DNA of 64,000 nt from Brotaphodocola sp003480315 (GTDB lineage: Bacteria; Bacillota; Clostridia; Lachnospirales; Lachnospiraceae): assembly GCF_964246085.1 (NCBI RefSeq), contig NZ_CAXTPD010000006.1; one strand, written 5' to 3'. Positions 25,790 through 35,587 of the stretch are shown here, one piece after another. The position numbers and the translations under genes were made by a program. The notes beneath the pieces are model-generated. The model saw nothing but the letters and a program-made list of their open reading frames with translations. It had not been told where the DNA came from and ran no database searches. Numbering within the stretch: the first letter of the stretch is position 1; the number at the start of each line of letters is the position of its first letter.

Positions 25790-26938
25790 ATGAAAATTTC
25801 AATTATAGGATTAACTAAATATGAGAATTTAGGTGATCAATTTATTGGTAAGACAGTTGATTATATTGTAAAAGAATATGGACAAGTTGATACCGAATTG
25901 TTGGACTTTGAATACAATAAGTCGGATGGAAACGCGTCATTGTGGAGTAGAATAACTTGGAAAGCGGCATGTAAATTAAAACTAAAACAGTTAGCAGATG
26001 TTTTGCTTGCTGAAAAATATAAGAGCTTTTATCAAAAGAAATTGTTCAAAAAACTCGAAAAAAGCGATGCTGTTATTTTTTCTGGTGGCAGTTTTAAGTA
26101 TGGAACACAGGATGTTTGGGTACAGTATTCTACTATTATCGACTATGCAAACGAGCATAACATACCTGTAATGTTTAATGCTATGAATGTGCAAAAGTAT
26201 GATGAAGGTAACTTTAAGTGTAGATATTTAAAGAAACATTTAAATAAACCTTGTGTAAAATATTTTAGTAGCAGAGATGGGCAAGCAGGCGTAGATAGGC
26301 TAAAGTCGGATTATGTCGAAAAAGAAATAAGGGTATTGCCAGCGGCAGATCCTGCGTTTTGGATACCGGAAACATATCATGTTGCAAGAAATGAGAAATC
26401 AAACACTATCGGAATCAACGTGATTTCTCCGGATATTTTTTTGCGTTATGGAGGAAAGTTGCAGCCGGAGGATGTCAAAGAAGCATACATTGTATTGATT
26501 AATAGATTGAAAGAAAAAAACTTTAAATGGCAGATATTTACAAATGGTATGCAAGTTGACAATATTTTTGCACTTGAAATTGCAAAGATTTGCAATGCGA
26601 AAGAAGATGAAATTCATATTCCAAAGTCTGATTTTGAGTTGGCATCTATGGAAGCAAATTATATGGCGGTGTTTGGTTCAAGGTTACATTCTATGATTTG
26701 TGCGTATTCTCTTGGAGTTCCGGTTGCAGGGTTTATATGGGATGAAAAAATAACACATTTTGCAGAAATGGCAAAATTAGAAACAGTGTTTCTTGCAGAA
26801 AATGAAGTTAATGGAGAAGCAATGTTTAATGTTTTGATGAAAGCGGTTCAAACAGAAGATAATCCTGAAAATCGAATCTATTGGAAGGAAACAACGCCGA
26901 AAGCGATTTTTGAATTTTTGGACAGTATTGAGTGTTGA
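25790..26938 (+). CDS. Polysaccharide pyruvyl transferase family protein
   Basis: This 382-residue protein starts MKISIIGLTKYENLGDQFIG, typical of the family that adds pyruvate ketals to sugars. Other family signs are SDAVIFSGGSFKYG, ISSPDIF-like and MAVFGSRLHSMICAYSLGVP with the conserved R-L-H. The ATG at 25790 has GGAGG 12 bases upstream, slightly far. An in-frame ATG at 25778 is too close to it, so the later start is chosen. Pyruvylation would add negative charge to the polymer. Confidence 0.85.
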   Translation: MKISIIGLTKYENLGDQFIGKTVDYIVKEYGQVDTELLDFEYNKSDGNASLWSRITWKAACKLKLKQLADVLLAEKYKSFYQKKLFKKLEKSDAVIFSGGSFKYGTQDVWVQYSTIIDYANEHNIPVMFNAMNVQKYDEGNFKCRYLKKHLNKPCVKYFSSRDGQAGVDRLKSDYVEKEIRVLPAADPAFWIPETYHVARNEKSNTIGINVISPDIFLRYGGKLQPEDVKEAYIVLINRLKEKNFKWQIFTNGMQVDNIFALEIAKICNAKEDEIHIPKSDFELASMEANYMAVFGSRLHSMICAYSLGVPVAGFIWDEKITHFAEMAKLETVFLAENEVNGEAMFNVLMKAVQTEDNPENRIYWKETTPKAIFEFLDSIEC

Positions 26939-27039
26939 TGTTGAAAAAATGGGTAAAGAAATTGAGGAAAACTTAGATTCTCAAACTAAGGAATAACAAA
27001 GAAGCTATTGTAATGATAATTGAGGGGAGGAATTTTGAA

Positions 27040-28077
27040 GTGACGAAGACTGCGTTGTCAGAGGATTTGAAATACATCGCTGATTATAATGATTTACCAT
27101 ATGAAGAAATGGGAAATAGCACGGTTCTAGTGACAGGAGCTACGGGATTAATAGGCGTATCTCTAGTACGAGCTCTTTTGGCAATTGGTAAAATTCATGT
27201 CATTGCTTTTGTGCGAAATATTGAAAAAGCAAAAAAAATTTATGCAGAGGCAATGAATTCGAACTTGGAATTTATTGTAGGAGATATAACTTCGAAGATT
27301 CAAATCAATAAAAGTATTGATTATATTATTCATTGTGCTTCAGTTACAACATCTAAAATTATGGTCGACAGTCCTGTTGAAACTTTATTTACTGCGATAG
27401 ATGGCACAAGAAATGTATTGGAACTAGCAAAAGATAAAAGAGTAAGATCGGTTGTTTATGTTTCCTCTATGGAAATGTACGGATCGTTTGAATCTAATGT
27501 ACATGATATAACTGAAAAGGATCTTGGCTTTATAGATCCTTTGAAGGTGCGCAGCAACTATCCAGAGAGTAAACGACTCTGTGAGAATATGTGTGTTGCG
27601 TATCTATCGGAGTATGATGTTCCAGTTAAAATTGCAAGATTAGCGCAAACATTTGGTGCAGGAATTCTGCCGGGTGAGAATAGAGTGTTTGCTCAATTTG
27701 CTAGGAGTGTCATTACTCAAAAAGATATTGTTCTTCATACAAAAGGACAGTCTGAGGGGAATTATTGTTATATTAGAGACTGTGTGATTGGACTTTTAAC
27801 TATCCTTCTGAAAGGAAAAGATGGAGAAGCATATAATGTGTCAAACCCGGCGTCGCACACAACGATTGCTGAAATGGCTAAAATGGTATGTGAAAAGATT
27901 GCTGATGGAAAAATTAAAGTTGTTTTTGATATACCAGAATCGAACACATTCGGATATGCCGCAGATACAAAGATGAGGCTTAATTCAGACAAGCTTCAAG
28001 GATTGGGATGGAAACCAGAAATCAATTTGGAAGAGTCGTATCGAAGAATGATTCGAGATATGAAAACTGATCAGTGA
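27040..28077 (+). CDS. NAD-dependent epimerase/dehydratase (extended SDR)
   Basis: This 345-residue protein has the Rossmann motif GATGLIG (VLVTGATGLIGVSLVRAL), DYIIHCASVTTSKIMVDSPV, and the catalytic SSMEMYG...YPESK pattern (Ser plus Tyr-x3-Lys). The preferred start is GTG 27040, nine bases after GAGGGGAGG. An in-frame ATG at 27013 lacks a site. It probably modifies a nucleotide-linked sugar or polyol for the locus; the exact product cannot be told (UDP-xylose synthase, epimerase or related). Confidence 0.85.
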   Translation: MTKTALSEDLKYIADYNDLPYEEMGNSTVLVTGATGLIGVSLVRALLAIGKIHVIAFVRNIEKAKKIYAEAMNSNLEFIVGDITSKIQINKSIDYIIHCASVTTSKIMVDSPVETLFTAIDGTRNVLELAKDKRVRSVVYVSSMEMYGSFESNVHDITEKDLGFIDPLKVRSNYPESKRLCENMCVAYLSEYDVPVKIARLAQTFGAGILPGENRVFAQFARSVITQKDIVLHTKGQSEGNYCYIRDCVIGLLTILLKGKDGEAYNVSNPASHTTIAEMAKMVCEKIADGKIKVVFDIPESNTFGYAADTKMRLNSDKLQGLGWKPEINLEESYRRMIRDMKTDQ

Positions 28078-28180
28078 TTTGTGATGCTGTCCGAAGCAAT
28101 AAAAGTCAATATAAGGTGTCAGGTACCATTAAATTTTTATAAACGTAGGAATATGAAAAAAGGATTTGAAGAAAAGAGAG

Positions 28181-29083
28181 ATGAACACAACATTACTTAT
28201 CATGGCAGCCGGAATCGGCAGCCGATTCGGAACAGGAATTAAACAGTTGGAGCCGGTCGATGATGCTAACCATATCATCATGGATTACTCGATTCACGAT
28301 GCAATTGAAGCTGGTTTCAATCATGTGGTATTTATCATCCGTAAGGATATCGAGAAGGAATTCAAAGAGGTCATCGGCGATCGTATTGCTTCCATTTGCT
28401 CCAATCATAATGTAACTGTGGACTATGCATTCCAGGATATCAACGATATACCGGGAGAACTTCCGGCAGGCCGTACAAAGCCTTGGGGAACCGGCCAGGC
28501 CGTGCTTGCAGCGAAAAACGTGATTGATACCCCGTTCATCGTGATCAATGCAGATGATTACTATGGAAAGGAAGGCTTCAAGGCTGTTCATGAGTATCTG
28601 GTGAATGGCGGCAAATCTTGCATGGCAGGTTTTGTGCTGAAGAACACATTGTCCGATAATGGCGGTGTGACTCGCGGCATCTGCAAGATGGACGAGGATA
28701 ACAACTTGACTGAGGTTGTGGAGACCAAGAACATCGTGAAGACTGCAGATGGAGCAGAGGCAGACGGTGTGGCTGTTGATGTGAATTCTCTAGCTTCCAT
28801 GAATATGTGGGGATTGACTCCAGAGTTCTTGGATGAACTGGAAGATGGATTCAAGGAGTTTTTTGAGAAAGAAGTACCGGGCAATCCTCAGAAAGCCGAG
28901 TATTTGATTCCTATCTTTATCGGTGAATTACTGGAGCAGGGCAAGATGTCCGTAAAGGTTCTGAAAACGGATGACACATGGTATGGCATGACCTACCATG
29001 AAGATGTTGCAGCCGTAAAGGACAGCTTCAAGAAGATGCTTGAAAACGGAGTGTACAAGGCTGATTTATTTACAGACCTGTGA
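28181..29083 (+). CDS. Sugar-phosphate nucleotidyltransferase
   Basis: This 300-residue enzyme of the NTP-transferase fold starts MNTTLLIMAAGIGSRFGTGI, the G-x-G-x-R nucleotide loop, and has PWGTGQAVLAAKNVID and FIVINADDYYG (metal-binding Asp region). It would make an NDP-sugar donor for the locus. The ATG at 28181 fits the family start; an in-frame TTG at 28166 is less likely. Codon use is more GC-rich than in the preceding genes, closer to 15919-18331, so this gene has a different recent history from its upstream neighbours. It closes the EPS locus. Confidence 0.85.
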   Translation: MNTTLLIMAAGIGSRFGTGIKQLEPVDDANHIIMDYSIHDAIEAGFNHVVFIIRKDIEKEFKEVIGDRIASICSNHNVTVDYAFQDINDIPGELPAGRTKPWGTGQAVLAAKNVIDTPFIVINADDYYGKEGFKAVHEYLVNGGKSCMAGFVLKNTLSDNGGVTRGICKMDEDNNLTEVVETKNIVKTADGAEADGVAVDVNSLASMNMWGLTPEFLDELEDGFKEFFEKEVPGNPQKAEYLIPIFIGELLEQGKMSVKVLKTDDTWYGMTYHEDVAAVKDSFKKMLENGVYKADLFTDL

Positions 29084-29248
29084 TATACTGGGAGCGGATG
29101 CTCCCTATGCTGCTCGAATAAATCACACACCTCTCCGTGGTGAGTAGCAGGCAACGGTCTAAGAATCGGGGATTCGATGATTGGCGAAGATGTGAGAAAA
29201 ACTGTAGATAAAAAAGAAAGACCTTTAAAAATAGATAGAGGGATATGA

Positions 29249-30646
29249 ATGACAAAAAGATTAGATGAGGACTCCGTTCATCCTTTAGAAACAGCCTATG
29301 ATAAAACCATAAAAAGAATGGAAGAATGCATTTTGAACAGTCCAACAATGCAGGTGGTGGCCGGTGTTGCAGAACAAATAAGAGTACAACAGGAACCACT
29401 TATTCAAGCATTGCAACCATTGCAGGATACCATGAAAACATATCATAATTTGATGGAGCAAAATAGTTTGGGGCTTGCCGCTGCAACTGCATCTTTATCC
29501 TCGGTGGCACAAACATTGGTTCCAGATGATGCTGTGAGGTCTATGGCAGGGACGTTGAATGCTGTAGCTACGGCTATGCAGCCCTATCGAGATATGAATC
29601 CATTTAACTCAGATGTTCTTGCTGCATTTGAGGTGGCAACGATAACACCTGAGTTGCGAGAGTTTCGGACACAGTTTGAAGGTAATGTTCAAGCAATGGG
29701 CAGTGGCTTGTCTGCTATTTCTGATTATATAGGTGGATTGACATCACAGTGGGATAATGCGCTTGCTTTAAATGATGTGCTAGAGCGTAGTATTGCGGCA
29801 CAGAATTTTACTGTGGTAAGGATACTGCCCAATTATGCTGATTTGGCATTGCCGCGAGGCGGTAAAAAAGTATTAAAGTCTTTGACCAAAACGACTGCCA
29901 AAAAGCTGATGCAGTCTGATAAAATTCAGTTTGATCCGACGGAAAGGGATTTTTACCACAAGGACTCTCCAGACATTAAGTTATCAGCAGACCAGATTAC
30001 TGTGATAGAAAGCTCACTGGAACTGTTTGAAGAAATATCGCTTGACAGCTTACTTTCTTTTGAAAGTAAACTGGAACAGAATTATGCATTTGCGTCACAG
30101 CATCCGGTAGGTACCAGAATATTTGAAATGCTTAAGAACTAGGATCATTTCATCAGTTTTGAGAACATTACATATTACCATGCGAGGACATTGGGCGAAC
30201 ATCAGCGACCATATCATGATTCTGAGATGATGAAAGCACCTACAAATGTTTCAGCACACGGTCGCTATAATGAGGTAGGAAGAAGTTGCTATTATATCGC
30301 CGAAGATAAGCAAGGTGCATTAAAGGAAATCTATAAGCACAGTGGAGGAACAAAGCCTCGTGTGCAAGTAATCGGACTTAAAGCCGTAAAACCTGTTAAA
30401 CTATTGAATCTGTCAGGAGAAGCCAAGAAAACAAATCGTTTCATTGAACATATGAGATTTACCGTAGAAAATGAAGCGGGCAAAACAGTACAGGAATATC
30501 TACTTCCTAATTATGTTGCATCATGTTGCAAGGAAATAGGAATTGATGGAATCAGATATAGAAGTACTGGATATAATTGCTGTGTTCTTTGGCGGGATGA
30601 CTATTTTGAATATGTAGAAGGCAGCAGAGAAGTAATACCAGAGTAA
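29249..30646 (+). pseudogene. RES-domain protein with long helical N-terminus, interrupted by an in-frame TAG
   Basis: From ATG 29249 the frame encodes 297 residues of mainly helical sequence (for example VVAGVAEQIRVQQEPLIQAL) and stops at TAG 30140-30142. The same frame continues open to 30646 with a RES domain: NITYYHARTLGEHQRP, GRYNEVGRSCYYIAED, GALKEIYK and GIRYRSTGYNC, which supply the Arg, Glu and Ser that name the family. A separate downstream product could only start at TTG 30191 and would lack the key Arg, so one 465-residue gene with a nonsense codon is the better reading. RES proteins include NAD-degrading toxins of the RES-Xre type. No Xre-type antitoxin gene is adjacent. Confidence 0.75.
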
Positions 30647-30733
30647 GAAGAGCAGTGCTTATATTTTATATACACCAGGAAAATACCGTATTCTACCATA
30701 AAAATCCATATTTTAATATTGATCTACAGTCTG

Positions 30734-30756
30734 AAACTGGCAGAAATGCCAGTTTT
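30734..30756 (+). terminator. Hairpin after the RES gene
   Basis: AAACTGGCA, a GAAA loop and TGCCAGTTT form a perfect 9-bp stem ending in TTTT. The 30647-30859 gap is otherwise AT-rich with no gene. Confidence 0.5.
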
Positions 30757-30859
30757 AAATAAAAATCACAGCTTTAATACATTAATGTAGAAAAGCACTA
30801 TATCATGAAATATATGTAAGAGACATGGTGGAAAAACTTATATAGAGTAAGGGGAAAGC

Positions 30860-31858
30860 ATGATATATCATGGGAATTTATTAGAAAAGTGGTCTTTAAA
30901 AATGGACTTCATAAATGATTTAGAATTTTTTATGAAAAAAGAGATGCAAAGAGCGCAAGCAAATCCATCGAATACCAGAAGTATTTTATATCAATATTTT
31001 AATATGCAGAAGAGATTGATTGCTGTGAGACCAAGAAAAGTTGTATATTCGCAGGAATTTCAATGTCCAGAGGAATATAAGTGCGCTCTTTCTGAATTTG
31101 AAAACGATGTTCGAGCTGGAAAAAATCTGAATAAGTATCAGAGTGACAAGATCAGAAGACCGGAAATAACGGATGATTTGTTAAATGATTGGAACATTGT
31201 TCATTTTCATCTTTCCAGGCGGTTTAGAAATGATGGATTTGCAAAGCGAAGTGATTATCAGATATTTACATGGATTACGGATACTTGTGTTTATATGATC
31301 CAAATATATCATCACAGAGAAAATTTTTTATATTGCAAACAGGAATTCCTGAAAATAGTAGAAAAGAATTGGCCGGAACTTTTGGAAGCGCATAGATTGA
31401 AGGAGGTGACAAGTTTAGCTGAACAGTTTGATGATGAACAATATGAGAAAATTCGGGAAGCGCACGCAACAACTTTTGTTCAACTTGGAGAAAACAGGGT
31501 ATATGGACTTCTTGGGGGAGGATATATGTCAGATGGTTCATCTGGGGAAGCAGTTCGAAATGCGGATTACTGGCATAATAGAATGAAACTATGTGAAGAA
31601 CTTATAAGAATGCATATGTCCTTCATTTCCCAGGTGATTCAGGAGCAGCGAGATTATAACGGGTACACCTATCACATAAAATTGTTAGGCTTGCCAGAAT
31701 CAAGTGATAAAATTAGAACGCTAGAAGTAGAAACGCAAATGGGAATAGAACTATTACTTTCTGAGAGACGTATGCGGGTCTTTAAGATGGAAGAGGAGCT
31801 GGAATATAACTGGGACATGATTTGTCATTACGGAATATGGAATAATCAGTTTGTCTGA
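30860..31858 (+). CDS. Unknown accessory-island protein
   Basis: This is a 332-residue protein that I cannot place in a named family. The ATG at 30860 follows AAGGGG with good spacing; a second in-frame ATG lies at 30902. It has no signal peptide or membrane segment. A central stretch (DDLLNDWNIVHFHLSRRFRN and YQIFTWITDTCVYMIQIYHH) with several histidines resembles proteins I associate with defence-type islands. A glycine-rich turn VYGLLGGGYMSDGSSGEAV follows. It lies alone, 146 bases ahead of the nucleotide-deaminase pair, which has its own promoter. A defence role is only suggested by location. Confidence 0.6.
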   Translation: MIYHGNLLEKWSLKMDFINDLEFFMKKEMQRAQANPSNTRSILYQYFNMQKRLIAVRPRKVVYSQEFQCPEEYKCALSEFENDVRAGKNLNKYQSDKIRRPEITDDLLNDWNIVHFHLSRRFRNDGFAKRSDYQIFTWITDTCVYMIQIYHHRENFLYCKQEFLKIVEKNWPELLEAHRLKEVTSLAEQFDDEQYEKIREAHATTFVQLGENRVYGLLGGGYMSDGSSGEAVRNADYWHNRMKLCEELIRMHMSFISQVIQEQRDYNGYTYHIKLLGLPESSDKIRTLEVETQMGIELLLSERRMRVFKMEEELEYNWDMICHYGIWNNQFV

Positions 31859-31917
31859 AAATTGTGCAAGTCTTATTAAAAACGAAGAATAAAATTGGAA
31901 GAATTTGTAGAAAATTG

Positions 31918-31945
31918 TTGATAAATCCACCCAAAATGTTACAAT
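31918..31945 (+). promoter_or_regulatory. Promoter of the deaminase-like gene pair
   Basis: TTGATA (31918-31923) and TACAAT (31940-31945) are 16 bases apart, about 60 bases before the ATG at 32005. Confidence 0.6.
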
Positions 31946-32004
31946 GATATTAAGAAATTTAAAAATGGAAACAGTGCGGAGTGTTAAAAAAGGGGGGACT
32001 GGCC

Positions 32005-33111
32005 ATGGGTAACAATTACAATGATTGGGGAGACGGAAGTATTTTGTCGGATATTGACATTCAGAATGAAATGGCAAAGGGAAATTTATTCATTGCTCCA
32101 TATGAACCATTGCAGCTCCAGCCATCGGGGTATAATCTGACGCCTACACGGTTGATTTATTCCACAAAGCGGAAAAAGTTATTGACTGTTTATGAAAATA
32201 ATGACGAAGTATATGTCATGGTAGAACGTAACGATACCGTTTTGGTACGGACGAGGGAAACGCTGATTGTTCCAGCTAAGCTGGCGGGAGCTTTTTATTC
32301 CAAGGTGAAAGTTGTATCCCAGGGGTTTGGACATGTGTCCACAACGCTGGATCCCCATTGGGAAGGGCAGCTGTTAATCTCATTAAATAATCCTACAGAC
32401 AGAAAACTTAAATTCTCGATAGAAAAGAATGTTTACGGCAAGACAATCTACAATTCGTTTGTGACAGTGCAGTTTATGACCCTGCGCTCATCGACTCCGA
32501 AACATTCCGATAATCTGTCTGGCCGTCTGGATATTTTCGAAGCAACGCTAGAGCGGAACGTTTCCGTGTTAAAAAAGCATGAGATTCAGCGCCTGAGAGA
32601 TCTGGTAGCGGAACTTCATAAATATGAGCGAAAAACGCTCGATGCCATTTTGATTGAAAAATTAGATGAAAATGAACGTCAGCAATGGAATCAGATTCAG
32701 GTTGAGGCAAATGAAGATTCCTATCGGGAGAAACGAAAGGTTTTTTTGGAGGAAAAGCATAAAAGATATCTGAGGTGTGTACGGGAGCAGGTAAACGAAG
32801 ATGCGCAAAGCTGTATTGATATCGTAAACCGTTACATAGAGAAGAAGCAGCAGTGCCTGCCTTTGAGCTATAGGATCTTTCATTGGCTGCTTGGACATGC
32901 ATATGAGCTTGCCGGATTACTGATTGTGGCACTGATCGTCGTGTTTATCGCTATCATGCCTAAGAGTAGCCCGAAAGAAAATATTTCATTTTGGCAGAGA
33001 TTATTAAGCGATGATGCTGTGGTCGTGGAATTGTTCCTGGCTGCGGTTGGATATATTATTGCACCTATTTTTTCGAGGATTGCAAGACGCATGTGGAACC
33101 GGATTCGATAG
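32005..33111 (+). CDS. Membrane-anchored protein with a dCTP deaminase/dUTPase-fold domain, catalytic residues apparently lost
   Basis: The chosen ATG 32005 follows the run AGGGGGG by seven bases; an in-frame GTG lies at 31981. The product has 368 residues. Residues ~12-150 align by eye with Dcd/dUTPase proteins: ILSDIDIQNEMAKGNLFIAP, LQLQPSGYNL, VSTTLDPHWEGQLLISLNN. The Dcd arginine in the S-L-A-R block and the glutamate of the LEL block appear replaced (by Val and Ser), so the domain may bind nucleotides without deaminating. A charged coiled coil (~170-290) leads to two membrane helices near the C-terminus (LAGLLIVALIVVFIAIM and LFLAAVGYIIAPIF). The next gene, 27 bases on, encodes a catalytic zinc deaminase. 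A sensor or regulator role is inference. Confidence 0.72.
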   Translation: MGNNYNDWGDGSILSDIDIQNEMAKGNLFIAPYEPLQLQPSGYNLTPTRLIYSTKRKKLLTVYENNDEVYVMVERNDTVLVRTRETLIVPAKLAGAFYSKVKVVSQGFGHVSTTLDPHWEGQLLISLNNPTDRKLKFSIEKNVYGKTIYNSFVTVQFMTLRSSTPKHSDNLSGRLDIFEATLERNVSVLKKHEIQRLRDLVAELHKYERKTLDAILIEKLDENERQQWNQIQVEANEDSYREKRKVFLEEKHKRYLRCVREQVNEDAQSCIDIVNRYIEKKQQCLPLSYRIFHWLLGHAYELAGLLIVALIVVFIAIMPKSSPKENISFWQRLLSDDAVVVELFLAAVGYIIAPIFSRIARRMWNRIR

Positions 33112-33138
33112 TCATACCTTAGGAAGGGGTGTACGTGT

Positions 33139-35298
33139 ATGGGGAAAAAGATATCATTTGAGATGCAGAATAAAACAATCCGAAAGGTTTTCAAAGAACG
33201 GGATGATTTTATCATCATTGGACTCACAGGCGCGATCGGCGAAGGCTTAAAAGACATTGCGAATATCATGCAGAAGAATTTCAATGAGTTTTATTTGCCG
33301 GAATATAGTTCAGATGGAGATTTCATGCAGCAGCTTGAGTACTCGAATGTGTATACTTTTGCGAAAAAGCACTGGAAAACCTTCGATCTGATTCGTGCCC
33401 GGGACATTATCATAACCTATATTTTGGAAAATTCGTCCAGTCTGGACCGTTTTTACAGTGATACAGGGAAACACTTGTTTCGGGAACAGGAATTTATGAA
33501 TGGGGTTCATCGAGGCCTCATAGAGTGTAAGAAACATCTGGACCCGCAGCACAGTGATATGGACCGGGAGATTTTTGACATCATAGATCGGTTCGTGAAT
33601 AAAATCCTTTCGGAAGGCCTTGAGACGGGAATTCTGAAAATGAATGCGGTATTGAGTGAATATATCAAGGTGCTGAGAAGCAAAGACGGAAGCCTGCTGG
33701 GAGCGCGAACCGATTTAACATTATATGTTTACACAAAATACATTCTCCCGATTGTAGGAAATCTGATCAAAAAAACAATTTCCGAAAATTATATCCGTTT
33801 GTTTCAGCGATACGGAAATGAAATCCGTTTTTTTGGTACATTGGATATTCTGCAGTGGAAAGAACGACTGGAGAATATTGAAAATTCGGAAGCTGTGGAT
33901 TACTGCTATAGCATCGCCAAAAGAATCAATACCTTCATAAAAATAAGAAGATCGCCCAAATCGAATCAGAAATCTGTTCCGGTGCGGATTGTGATTGAAT
34001 CCTTAAAGAACCCGTATGAATTCAGCTTTTTGAAAGACCGTTATTCCGCGTACTATACGTTTGCGATGTTATCAAAAGGCGGGGAAGAGCATGATGACAG
34101 CCGGTTTGCGGAAAAAAATCATAAGAAGCTGTTAGAAGCTCCGAATCTGGTGAAGAAAGGTTTCAAAGAGTTTGTTCGGATCACAGCGGAGATACTCTCC
34201 AAAAAAGTAATGCTCCCTTCGGACCAGACATCCGATTATGTAGTAAGTCTTACGGATCCGGAAAAATTTATACAGTATATTTATGAACATTTGCCGAAGG
34301 ACGGAGAAAAAGGGTATACCTACGAGGTGGTTCCACCGCTGGAAGATATCTGCTATGCGGACGAGCGAGAAAAATATGAACAGTCTGGCATAAGAGAAGA
34401 AGAGTTCAGATTTTATCTGGAAATATTAAAAGATCCGGTAAGAGCATTCTGCATGGTATCCGATTTGTTCCCGTTTTATCTGCAGGATATACAAAACGCA
34501 ACGCAAAATGCAGATGTATTTTTAAGCAATACGGATCAGCAGGAATTAACCTATAAAATTGTAAGATATGTCAGCCTGATCATGCATCCGGGACTGGTTC
34601 CTCCTACAAAAGAAGAACGCTGCATGCAGGTGGCATTTAGCGCAAAGGTAAATTCCGGCTGTGTTTCAAGACAGGTGGGAGCTGTTGTAACAGATAAAGA
34701 TTATAATATCTTATCTCTTGGCTGGAATGACGTGCATTGTGAAAGAGTTCCGTGTGTTTACCGGAATTTACGGGACTTACAAAAGAGCCATAACCATAAA
34801 ATGTACAGTGATCTGGAACTGCGGGAAACCGGCGTTTTCAAACAGTATGTTAACAGCTATGATTTCTCGGATCTGGATCGCTGCGACGCAATACTGGATG
34901 GGCTGCCTTCTGCCTATTGCTTTAAAAGCATTTACAATGAATTGATGCATGGCAATAATCCGGATTATTCCAGGGCCATTCATGCAGAGGCAAGAGCCTT
35001 CTGGGCATGTAATAAAGAACTGGCCAGAGGTGGCTGCCTCTTTACCACATCCAGCTCATGCGAGAACTGTACCATACTTGCCAATGAGTATGGAATCAAA
35101 AATATCTATTATATAGAGAAATATGCTGGAATTGCCCAGGAGCATGTAGCTGCTTCCGGAGCGCCAGAAAACCGGGCCCAATTCATATTATTCGAGGGCG
35201 CAATTGGAAACGCCTATATGAAAATGTACACACCGGTCATGCCGATTAAGGATGAGCTGATGCTGCGGGGGATCAGGCGGATGAGGAAAAGAAGGTGA
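33139..35298 (+). CDS. P-loop-like plus zinc cytidine/dCMP deaminase fusion, resembling anti-phage dCTP deaminases
   Basis: This protein has 719 residues, starting at ATG 33139 with AGGAAGGGG upstream. Near the N-terminus FIIIGLTGAIGEGLKDIANI (residues ~24-43) is a P-loop-like turn without the usual GKS/T, as in dCTP deaminases of phage defence. The C-terminal zinc deaminase core is complete: NSGCVSRQVGAVVTDKDYNI, the H-A-E at residues 615-617 and C-E-N-C at 641-644. Known relatives convert dCTP and starve phage of nucleotides. Here the protein is longer, with a ~450-residue middle part of unknown type, and it is paired with a membrane Dcd-fold protein. The deaminase chemistry is well supported; the defence role is inferred from family and island context. 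Confidence 0.8.
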   Translation: MGKKISFEMQNKTIRKVFKERDDFIIIGLTGAIGEGLKDIANIMQKNFNEFYLPEYSSDGDFMQQLEYSNVYTFAKKHWKTFDLIRARDIIITYILENSSSLDRFYSDTGKHLFREQEFMNGVHRGLIECKKHLDPQHSDMDREIFDIIDRFVNKILSEGLETGILKMNAVLSEYIKVLRSKDGSLLGARTDLTLYVYTKYILPIVGNLIKKTISENYIRLFQRYGNEIRFFGTLDILQWKERLENIENSEAVDYCYSIAKRINTFIKIRRSPKSNQKSVPVRIVIESLKNPYEFSFLKDRYSAYYTFAMLSKGGEEHDDSRFAEKNHKKLLEAPNLVKKGFKEFVRITAEILSKKVMLPSDQTSDYVVSLTDPEKFIQYIYEHLPKDGEKGYTYEVVPPLEDICYADEREKYEQSGIREEEFRFYLEILKDPVRAFCMVSDLFPFYLQDIQNATQNADVFLSNTDQQELTYKIVRYVSLIMHPGLVPPTKEERCMQVAFSAKVNSGCVSRQVGAVVTDKDYNILSLGWNDVHCERVPCVYRNLRDLQKSHNHKMYSDLELRETGVFKQYVNSYDFSDLDRCDAILDGLPSAYCFKSIYNELMHGNNPDYSRAIHAEARAFWACNKELARGGCLFTTSSSCENCTILANEYGIKNIYYIEKYAGIAQEHVAASGAPENRAQFILFEGAIGNAYMKMYTPVMPIKDELMLRGIRRMRKRR

Positions 35299-35587
35299 AA
35301 ATAAAGAATCCGGCAGTTATACGATAGATTTGTTTTATAAATCGAAGGGGATAAGTTAGATGGGAAGTACATAAAACAAGAATCAGTTGTATCGATATTG
35401 ATAGAGAAAAGGGCTTCATAGAGGTATGTTCAATGCAGAAAAACTGATGCCGATGGATATTTGGAGATGCTTACAGTTAAAGAGCAGGCAAAACGGTTGT
35501 ATTGATAAATTGCTGAAGTGCGAAGCATGGCAGCAACGTTGAAACTTCCTCTTGCATGTTGGATTGTGGATATAAGGATACGCATAT
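35299..35587. other. Intergenic region, no gene recognised
   Basis: The stretch is AT-rich. Short frames such as the one encoding MLTVKEQAKRLY at about 35468-35503 have no ribosome binding site or further support. Nothing else was recognised. Confidence 0.5.
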
